Assembly: GCF_027595985.1 (NCBI RefSeq)
Contig: NC_073306.1
Span: 97,810,926-97,874,925 of the forward strand
DNA from: Sorex araneus
Lineage: Eukaryota; Chordata; Mammalia; Eulipotyphla; Soricidae
Direction: 5' to 3'
Length of the DNA: 64,000 bases
Both the position numbers and the translations under genes were made by a program. The stretch's first letter is position 1, and each line of letters starts with the position of its first letter. This document shows positions 56,395-64,000 of this stretch, piece by piece. The notes beneath the pieces are model-generated. The model made no database searches and was not told the DNA's origin. It was given only the letters and a program-made list of their open reading frames with translations.

Positions 56395-57563
56395 ATGGAG
56401 AGAATTATTCGTGACTTCTACTCGGATCTCTTCGACAGCCACATCCACCTGCCCACATATCAAATTCTGCAGGATGGATATGTCGTTCCCAATGTCCTCC
56501 CTTGCGAAATCCAACAAGCCATTTCATCTGCAAAGATGTGTACAGCACCTGGTGCAGACAAGGTCAGACCCGAACATCTGAAGAACCTGCTGCCAGTACT
56601 CGTCAATACACTTGCTCGGCTCTTCACACACTACCTGTCCATATGCAAGGTTTCATCCCAGTGGAAAACAAGCAGGACTGTTCTGTTGTACAAAAAGGGA
56701 GACATCCACGACATCAGCAACTATTGCCCAATCTGCCTATTGTTCGTTGTCTACAAGTTGTTCACTCGAGTCATCCTGAATAGAATAGGCAGAACACTAG
56801 ATGAAGGACAACCATGCGAGCAAGCCGGGTTCTGAAAAGGATTCAGCACAATCGACCATATCCACACAGTGACCAAGCTCATTGAAGTTTCGCAAGAGTT
56901 CACGATGCTGCTCTGTCTAACATTCATAAATTTAAAGAAAGCCTTTGATTCTGTTGGGACTGAAGTGGCCATCAAAGTCCTAGTCAAATAGGGTGTTCAA
57001 ACTCAGTACATCAAGATCCTCCAAAAGCTGCATTACGGATTCACCACCAGGATCTCACCATTCTACAAGGAAGTGATTGACATAAAGAGAGGGGTTTGGC
57101 AGGGCGATACCATTTCACCGAAACTCTTCAGTGCCACCCTCAAGAACGTCATGCGACAATTGGAATGGGAAGGAATGGGAGTGAAGATAGACGGTCAGCA
57201 CCAAACATTAGCCAAGAGGCACAAATGCTGGCCAACTTCAACCGCAAGTGTGGAAAGGTCAGACTGCAGCTGAATCTCATCAAAACAATGTTCATGGAAA
57301 ACAAACTAGTTCCTGACGTTCTATTTGCTCTTAACAGAACAGACATCTCCGAATGCAGCAGCTATGTGTACCTGGGTCGAAAACTCAACATGAAGAACGA
57401 CTTGGCGCCAGAACTGTGCAGGAGGAAGAGAGCAGCATGGAAGGCCTTCAAGAGCGTTGAAGAAGTGGTTAAAAGGACAAAGAACCTCTGGCTCCAGGCA
57501 CATCTTTTTGACTCCACCGTTCTTCCTGCACTAACATATGCCTCAGAGACCTGGGCCCTATGA
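56395..57563 (+). pseudogene. RTE reverse transcriptase, broken
   Basis: The first frame runs 56395-56835 (stop after EQAGF) and goes on in the same frame to about 57180 with one more stop near 56990. It then shifts frame (MLANFNRKCG...) and ends at LTYASETWAL then a stop near 57561. Endonuclease sequence is absent. The deletion of the FADD aspartates alone makes it inactive. Confidence 0.82.
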
Positions 57564-57732
57564 AAACTGAACGAGAATGCTATTTGGGTATCCCAAAGAG
57601 GAATCAAAAAAGCTATGTTTGGAGTATCACGTTTCACTCAAGTGAGAGAAGGAATCCGGAGTTCCGACCTCTGTCGACGATCAAGAATCAGTGATGTTGT
57701 CTCGTTTGCCAAGGTGTCAAAAATCAGATGGG

Positions 57733-57908
57733 GGGCTGGAGAGATAGCACAGCGGGTAGGGTGTTTGCCTTGCACGCGGCCGACCCGGGTTCGATTCCCA
57801 GCATCCCATATGGTCCCCTGAGCACCGCCAGGAGTAATTCCTGAGTGCAGAGCCAGGAGTAACACCTGTGCATCGCCAGGTGTGACCCAAAAAGCAAAAA
57901 AAAAAAAA
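57733..57908 (+). mobile_element. young SOR-type SINE inserted in the RTE LINE
   Basis: TSD AAATCAGATGGG at 57721-57732 and about 57909-57920; the RTE frame (KIRW / GWARHV) reads on across the site. Near-consensus A and B boxes. Confidence 0.93.
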
Positions 57909-58199
57909 AAATCAGATGGGCTAGACACGTAATGCGATTTAGAGACCACTGCTAGATTAGAGTTGTTACCGACTGGATTCCACGGGACATCAAAAGACCG
58001 CCTGGCTGCCCATCTACAAGATTGTCAGACTTCTTCATCAAAACCTTGAGGTTTGAGGCTCTTCCTGTTCCTGGAGTGAGCAGATACCACTGGGCTACAC
58101 AAGCATGTGACAGGGACGAATGGAGACACTACTGGCACCCACTCGAGCAAATCAAAGATCAATGGGATGACAACTGATACTAGTGATACCAAAATAAAA

Positions 58200-58360
58200 T
58201 AGAAAAAATGATTTTATATCACAAAACTATAATTTCTAGAAAAAATCGGGGGTGAGGGACTTACAGGGAAGACTTTCAAGCATGCTCAGGAGATCTGGGA
58301 GACACTTGCTCTCCAAGGGTTCAGTGAAGGAAGTTCAGTGAAGTTCAGGAAGAAAAAAAT
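58200..58360 (+). repeat. repeat shared with 51575-51720
   Basis: CTATAATTTCTAGAAAAA, GACTTTCAAGCATGCTCAGG, ATCTGGGAGACACTTGC. Confidence 0.5.
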
Positions 58361-59452
58361 AGTAATGTGACTACCTTTTCTTGTGACTGGGATATAGTAC
58401 AATGGTTAGGGCATGCTCCCTTACCCTGTTTGTCCCATATACCACTTAGTTCCTGGAGCATTGCTAGGTGAGATTCTGGTGACCCTGAAGCATTGTTGCA
58501 AAGTCCATCATTTTCCTTGGGAAATACCAAGTGTGTTACCTAGGTTGGATGGCAGGACACATTAATTGCAGGTGTGAGGGATCTCTCTTCTAGCTTTCCA
58601 AATTCATTTAAATTAAATTACTTCATGTTGATTTTTTTATTTTTTAAAATTTATTTATTTTTAATTAGTGAATCGCCATGAGGGTACAGTTACAGATTTA
58701 TACATTTTTGTGCTCATGTTACTCCCATACAAAGTTTGAGAACCCATCCCCTCACCATTGCCCATTCTCCACCACCGGTACACCCAACATCCCTACTACC
58801 CTCCCCAATCCCGTCTCCCCCCACCCCACCCTGACACTGTGGCAGGGCATTTCCTTTTGTTCTCTCTCTCTCTCATTAGGTGTTGTGGTTCGCAATAGAG
58901 GTGTTGAGTGGCCACTGTGTTCAGTCTCTAGACCACATTCAGCACGCATCACCCTTCCCCCGCATGGCCTCCGACCTCATTATACTTGGTGATCCCTTCT
59001 CTGAGTTGCCCTCTCCCCAGAATGTGAGGCCAGCCTCCAAACCATGGAGTCAACCTCCTGGTACTTATTTCTACTATTCTTCTATTCTTGGGTGTTAGTC
59101 TCCTACTCTGTTATTCTATATTCCACAGATGAATGCAATCTTTCTATGTCTGTCTTTCTCTTTCTGACTCATTTCACTTAGCATGATACTTTCCATGCTG
59201 ATCCACTTATACGCAAATTTCATGACCTCCTTTTTTCTAACAGTTGAATAGTATTCCATTGTATAGATGTACCAAAGTTTCTTCAACCAGTCATCTGTTC
59301 TAGGGCACTCGGGTTTTTTCCAGATTCTGGCTATTGTAAACAGTGCTGCAATGAACATATAAATGCAGATGTCATTTCGACTATACTTTTTAGCTTCTCT
59401 GGGATATATTCCCAGCAGTGGTATTGCTGAGTCAAATGGGAGCTCAATTTCT

Positions 59453-59636
59453 TTTCTTTTTTTTTTTTTTTTGCTTTTTGGGTCACACCCAGCGATGCTC
59501 AGGGGTTACTCCTGGCTTTGCACTCAGGAATTACTCCTGGCAGTGCTTGGGGGACCATATGGGATGCCGGGGATCGAACCCAGGTCAGCCGCGTGCAAGG
59601 CAAACGCCCTACCCGCTGTGCTATCGCTCCGGCCCC
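59453..59636 (-). mobile_element. young SOR-type SINE nested in L1
   Basis: 17-bp TSD ATGGGAGCTCAATTTCT at 59436-59452 and 59637-59653. Near-consensus including GATCGAACCCAGGTCAGCC and CTATCGCTCCGGCCCC. Confidence 0.96.
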
Positions 59637-59915
59637 ATGGGAGCTCAATTTCTAATTTTTTAAGAGTCGTCCATATTGTTTTCCAAAAGGGCTGAACCAG
59701 TTGGCATTCCCACCAGCAGTGTAGAAGGGTCCCTCTCTCCCTACATCCTCTCCAACAGTGGTTGCTTTTGTTCTTTTGGATGTGTGCTAGTCTCTGCGGT
59801 GTGAGGTGGTTTCTCATGGTTGTTTTGATCTGCATCTCCCTGATGATTAGTGATGTAGAGCACTTTTTCATGTGCCTTTTGGCCATTCGTATCTCTTCCT
59901 TGGGAAAGTTTCTGT

Positions 59916-61031
59916 TCATTTCTTCACCCCATTTTCTGATGGGTTGGATGTTTTCTTCTTGTAGAGTTCAACCAGTGCTTTATATACCATTGATATCAAC
60001 CCCTTATCTGATGGGTATTGTGTGAATATCCTTTCCCATTCTGTAAAAAGTCTTTGTATTCTGGTCACTGTATCTTTTGCGGTGCAGAAGCTTTTTAGTT
60101 TAATGTAGTCCCATCTGTTGATCTCTGTTTCTACTAGATTGCTTAGTTCCGTGTCATCTTTTAAGATACCTTTATCTTCAATATCGTGGAGGGTTTTGCC
60201 GACCTTGTCTTCAATGAACCTTATGGTTTGTGGTCTGATGTTGAGGTCTTTAATCCATTTTGATCTGACTTTTGTGCATGGTGTCAGGTCGAGGTCTAAG
60301 CCCATTCTTTTGCATGTGGTTGTCCAGTTGTGCCAGCACCATTTGTTAAAGAGGCTTTCCTTGCTCCACTTCACATCTCTTGCTCCCTTATCAAAGATTA
60401 GATGATCATACATTTGGGGTTGTGTGTAGGGATATTCCACCCTATTCCATTGGTCTGTGGCTCTGCCTTTGTTCCAGTACCATGCCGTTTTAATTTTTAC
60501 TGCTTTGTAATAAAGTTTGAGGTTGGGGAGGGTGATGCCTCCCATCGTCTTTTTCCCAAGAATTGTTTTAGCTATCCGTGGGCGTTTGTTGTTCCATATG
60601 AATTTTAGGATTGCTTGATCCATTTCTTTGAAGAATGTCATGGGTATCCTTATAGGGATCGCGTTGAATCTGTATAATGCTTTGGGGAGTATTGCCATTT
60701 TGACAATGTTGATTCTCCCTATCCACAAGCAGGGTAAATATTTCCATTTCCTCATGTCCTCTTTTATTTCATGGAGTAGCGTTTTATAGTTTTCTTTGAA
60801 GAGGTCTTTTACTTCCTTGGTTAAGCTGATTCCGAGGTACTTGATTTTCTGGGGCAGGATTGTGAATGGGATTGCTTTTTTCATGTCCCTTTCCTCTGCC
60901 TCATTGTTTGTATATAGGAAGGTCATGGATTTTTGGGTATTGATTTTGTAGCCTGCAACGTTACTGTATAAGTCTATTGTTTCTAAGAGTTTCTTAGTAG
61001 AGGCTTTAGGCTTCTCTAGATATAGTATCAT
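59916..61031 (-). pseudogene. L1 ORF2 C-terminal part, frameshifted
   Basis: A 371-codon open stretch of ORF2: EKDL-type thumb region, [38 protein letters not shown] and [20 protein letters not shown]. It diverges after [10 protein letters not shown] because of a single-base deletion; the frame goes on at 59919 as [15 protein letters not shown]. Confidence 0.9.
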
Positions 61032-61326
61032 ATCATCTGCAAATAGTGAGAGTTTGATTTCTTTCTTTCCTATCTGGATACCCTTAATCTCTTTTTCTTG
61101 TCTAATAGCTATCGCAAGTATTTCCAGTACTATATTGAAGAGAAGTGGTGAGAGTGGGCATCCTTGTCTTGTACCTGATCTTAGAGGAAAGGCCCTTAGT
61201 TTTTTCCCATTGAGGATAATGCTTGCCGTAGGCTACTTCATGTTGATTTTTGTGCTATAAAGTCAGAAACATACTTGCTAAAACTAAAATTATGTTTTAA
61301 CAAACTTAACCTTTAAAATAAACCTT

Positions 61327-61495
61327 TCAGGGACAGAGAGATAGTACATAATGTAGTTCTTGCACACTGCTGAGGAAGCTGGAATCCCAGTTCACATCCC
61401 CATAACATCACCAGGGGTCATAGTGAGCACAGCAGAGCCAGGAATAGCTCCTGAGGGCTGAAGAGTATGATTCGAACAACCCCTCCTCAATAATA
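61327..61495 (+). mobile_element. diverged SOR-like SINE
   Basis: AGGGACAGAGAGATAGTACA, CACCAGGGGTCATAGTGAGC; poor B box. Confidence 0.55.
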
Positions 61496-61647
61496 ATAAC
61501 CTTTTAGGGCACAGAGTAAATCATCTTAATCTAAATAATCTATAGACATGTTTCCAACATATTATCTTTCTAATCTAAACACTGAGCCTATTGTAATGAA
61601 TGAAACATTGACTCTGATATCACTTTTTAAAATCCTCCGCACCCTTG

Positions 61648-61820
61648 GGGATGGAGAGATAATACAGCAGGTAAGGTGCTTGTCTTTCATGCAGTCAATC
61701 CAGGTTCAATCCCCAGCATCCCATATGGTCCATATGAGCACCACCAGGAATGACTCCTGAGTGCAGAGCCAGAAGTAACCCCTAAGCATTGCCAGGTGTG
61801 GTCCAAATTAAAATAAAATA
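61648..61820 (+). mobile_element. SOR-type SINE
   Basis: GGGGATGGAGAGATAATACA, CAGGTTCAATCCCCAGCATC, (AAAAT)n tail. Confidence 0.85.
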
Positions 61821-61824
61821 AAAT

Positions 61825-62475
61825 TCCCTCCCTGACCCCTGCTGTCCCCTTCCCTGTGTTGTTGATATAGTTGTGGTGAACAGAATTTATACACATAGCT
61901 GATGAAACTTCAGTAAATAGTGGGTTATAAACTCACACCCAGCTCCACCACTATGTTAACAAGTGCAAGGCTTTTCTTTTATGGCTACTATGTATCATCT
62001 TCTCACTGTTACATTACATCACTGCCTGTCTGATCTCTCATACAGTAATCTATGTTATCATATCCCCACCCTTAGCTGTTTCTGCCATTTGATGGCTACA
62101 CCCTATGTAAGTAAGGTTTAAAATAACCAATGAGATCACCTTGATTGTTTGCCACCTTACCCTTTCACTTTCACCAGTTAACATGCTAAATGTGATCCCA
62201 GAATTTCTTTGTAGTTTGTTCGTTTTGGAGCCACAACAAAATGTGTGAACCCCAGTACACCAAACTAAAGCTTTATCCCAGACAAGCACTACAACTAAAA
62301 GGTATTTAAGAGACGGGAGAAAGTGCATGAAGCTGGGTCCCATTCAATTCCCAGTGACACCACGGGGAACGATTTCTTTTTTTTTTTAATGTAGGAATAC
62401 TGCTACTTATTTAACCACTGATTGAGCTGATTGAAGCTGCACATTATATACATATATGTATATACATATATATAA
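61825..62475. other. intergenic, mostly unassigned
   Basis: A SINE scrap may lie at 62300-62370. The (TATA)-rich run at 62444-62475 is low complexity. Confidence 0.35.
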
Positions 62476-62479
62476 TGAA

Positions 62480-62640
62480 CTCCACATTACTCTTTTAAAA
62501 TTTTTCATAAAGTTGTTTACGACAATGTTTACATTTGATATTTCAACACCAATTCCACCACCATTGCACCTTTCCACCATCACCCCAGCCTGTCTCTTAG
62601 GCAGATGCTAAATAATTTATTTTGTATTACTTTTCATGAA
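62480..62640 (-). mobile_element. old L1 3'-end fragment
   Basis: ACACCAATTCCACCACCATT, CCATCACCCCAGCCTGTC; same type as 22470-22640. Confidence 0.5.
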
Positions 62641-63060
62641 TACTATGAGGTGTCACATGGCTGTGAAAGTGGCCATGCACCACTAAAATTCTAAAATTTT
62701 TAAATATTTGGGGTCCGGGGGCATATCTTTGGCATGCTACTCTCTTCCGAGATTCATTTATGAGTCTCTGAATCATAGTCGTTAATGCACTTAAATAGCC
62801 TGCTTTTGTTCTCTTTCTAGATTTATCTATGGGTCTCTGAAGCAAGGCCAATAAATGACTTTGTATAGCTGAGTTGGAGGTGTTTATACCTAACTTTTGG
62901 CCATTTAATTTCGTGGGAAACTTGGTCCCAAATTGTTGGGGTCCAGTCAGAGGCACAGCGGCAATTTTGGGATATCAGGAAGCCTGAAGGCACTATCAGG
63001 CTGCTGATGCACTAACCCCACAGGTACAGGTTGACCTGCAGGGCATCACCATAACCCCTA
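62640..63060 (-). repeat. family X fragment
   Basis: AATTCTAAAATTTTTAAATA, TTGGGGTCCGGGGGCATATC, CTCTTCCGAGATTCATTTAT are the reverse complement of 39990-40110 and 52610-52740. A second partly repeated block is at 62800-62850. Confidence 0.55.
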
Positions 63061-63229
63061 CTGGGAACAATTTCGGAGAGAGATGGGGAAAATCATTGCA
63101 CCACTGGGTGTGCCAACTCTCCACTTACCCTCCAACAAAAGTGTGTGGTTACTGCAATTGAGTGCATTCAGCTGCTGGTTATGAAAATAACAATAACAAC
63201 AAAGGAAAGGCAGTTTGGTGTATGTGTGA

Positions 63230-64000
63230 AACATTTAAAATATTTACTCTCGAATCTCAAACTAAGAAGCTTCTATGCCTCAAGAGAAACAGTGACCAAA
63301 GTACAAAGACAATCAACAGAATGGGAAAGGATATTTACACAGTACCCATCCGATAAAGGGTTGATATCAAGGATATACAATGCACTGGTTGAACTCCACA
63401 AGAAGAAAACTGCCAACCTGATCAAAAAATGGGGTGATGAAATGAACAGAAACTTTCCCAAAGAAGAAATCCGAATGGCTGAGAGGCACATGAGAAAATG
63501 TTCAACATCACTAATCATCAGGGAGATGCAAATCAAAACAACAATGAGATATCATCTCACACCACAGAGGCTGGCCCACATCCCAAAAAACAAAAGCAAC
63601 CGGTATTGGCATGGATGTGGGGAGAAGGGGACTCTCCTTCACTGCTGGTGGGAATGCCGACTCGTTCAGCCCTTTTGGAAAACAATATGGACGATTCTCA
63701 AAAAATTAGAAATTGAGCTTCCATTTGACACAGCAATACCACTCCTAGGAATATATCCCAGAAAGGCAAAAAGGTATAGTAGAAATGACACCTGCATTTC
63801 TATGTTCATTGCAGCACTGTTTACAATAGCCACAATCTGGAAAAAAAGAGAGTGCCCCAAAACAAATGACTGGTTAAAGAAACTCTGGTACATCTACAAA
63901 ATGGAATATTATGTAGCTGTCAGAAAACATGAAATCATGCAATTTGCATATAAGTGGATCAACATGGAAAGTATCATGTTGAGTGAAATGAGTCAGAAAG
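63230..64000 (+). mobile_element. L1 ORF2 C-terminal region, plus strand, cut by window end
   Basis: It encodes [20 protein letters not shown]-like sequence, [20 protein letters not shown] and EIELPFDTAIPLLGIYPRKA. Identity to the other young L1s is high. The 3'UTR lies outside the window. Confidence 0.9.

Larger units (their letters stand above)
56330..58196 (+). mobile_element. RTE-clade LINE, 5'-truncated and inactive
   Basis: It encodes an RTE-type reverse transcriptase: CTAPGADKVRPEHLKNLLPV, then EQAGF, a stop, KGFSTIDHIHT. Further on come KKAFDSVGTEVAIKVL, FTTRISPFYKEVIDIKRGV and QGDTISPKLFSATLKN. C-terminal parts are YVYLGRKLNM, LPALTYASETWAL and DRDEWRHYWHPLEQIKDQWD. There are several stops and a frame change near 57185. 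The FADD catalytic box is missing between VKIDGQ and MLANFNRKCGK. A SOR SINE splits it at 57733-57908. It ends in GATAC-type short repeats, not poly(A). Confidence 0.85.
58637..61233 (-). mobile_element. 5'-truncated young L1 with 18-bp TSD
   Basis: TSD TACTTCATGTTGATTTTT at 58619-58636 and 61234-61251. The minus strand encodes the RT from just before the catalytic region ([14 protein letters not shown]) to the C-terminal domain, then 3'UTR and poly(A). A one-base loss near 59940 shifts the frame after KKTSNP. A SOR SINE is nested at 59453. Confidence 0.95.

Overview
This is a window of mammalian nuclear DNA. The repeat content points to a shrew (Sorex-like, Eulipotyphla). Several dozen copies of a tRNA-derived SINE with good Pol III A and B boxes match what I know as the shrew SOR family, and they sit among L1, RTE-type and LTR elements. 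The species call is an inference from repeats remembered, not from a search.

The one intact protein-coding gene fills the left 26 kb on the + strand. A CpG-island promoter at about 2.04-2.64 kb is followed by five coding exons: SCAN exon 3258-3657, linker exon 4529-4626, KRAB A-box exon 9021-9147, KRAB B-like exon 10304-10390, and a terminal exon 24461-26031 with 14 C2H2 zinc fingers. All splice junctions are GT/AG and all phases agree. The joined frame is 2283 nt, coding for 760 residues, and I recognise it as the orthologue of human ZNF287.

The rest is intronic or intergenic DNA built almost wholly of transposable elements. L1 is mostly on the minus strand left of 40 kb and on both strands after that. 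The best-preserved L1 (14898-19235) has an 11-bp target-site duplication (TSD). It joins a GC-rich tandem 5' block straight to the middle of the ORF2 endonuclease. At 56.3-58.2 kb lies a dead RTE-clade LINE whose 3' end is shared with two kinds of non-autonomous element here: SOR-headed SINEs (21843-22106, 26675-26917, 36111-36357) and a 487-bp tRNA-less element (6707-7193). This looks like a LINE/SINE partnership running beside the L1-dependent poly(A) SOR SINEs.

The region 45828-50359 is a single 4.5-kb insertion into an old L1, flanked by a 15-bp TSD. It carries an LTR-like block, a site resembling a tRNA-Arg primer-binding site, an intron-less broken copy of an immunoglobulin V-set/transmembrane gene (B7/NCR3LG1-like at best), and an L1 3' end. 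A younger L1 (49054-49999) later inserted into it. An unclassified LTR-retrotransposon-like family (called family X here) recurs at least seven times; one copy is interrupted by a 484-bp solo LTR with 6-bp TSD. The window ends inside a + strand L1. No ordinary tRNA, rRNA, snRNA or CRISPR feature was found.
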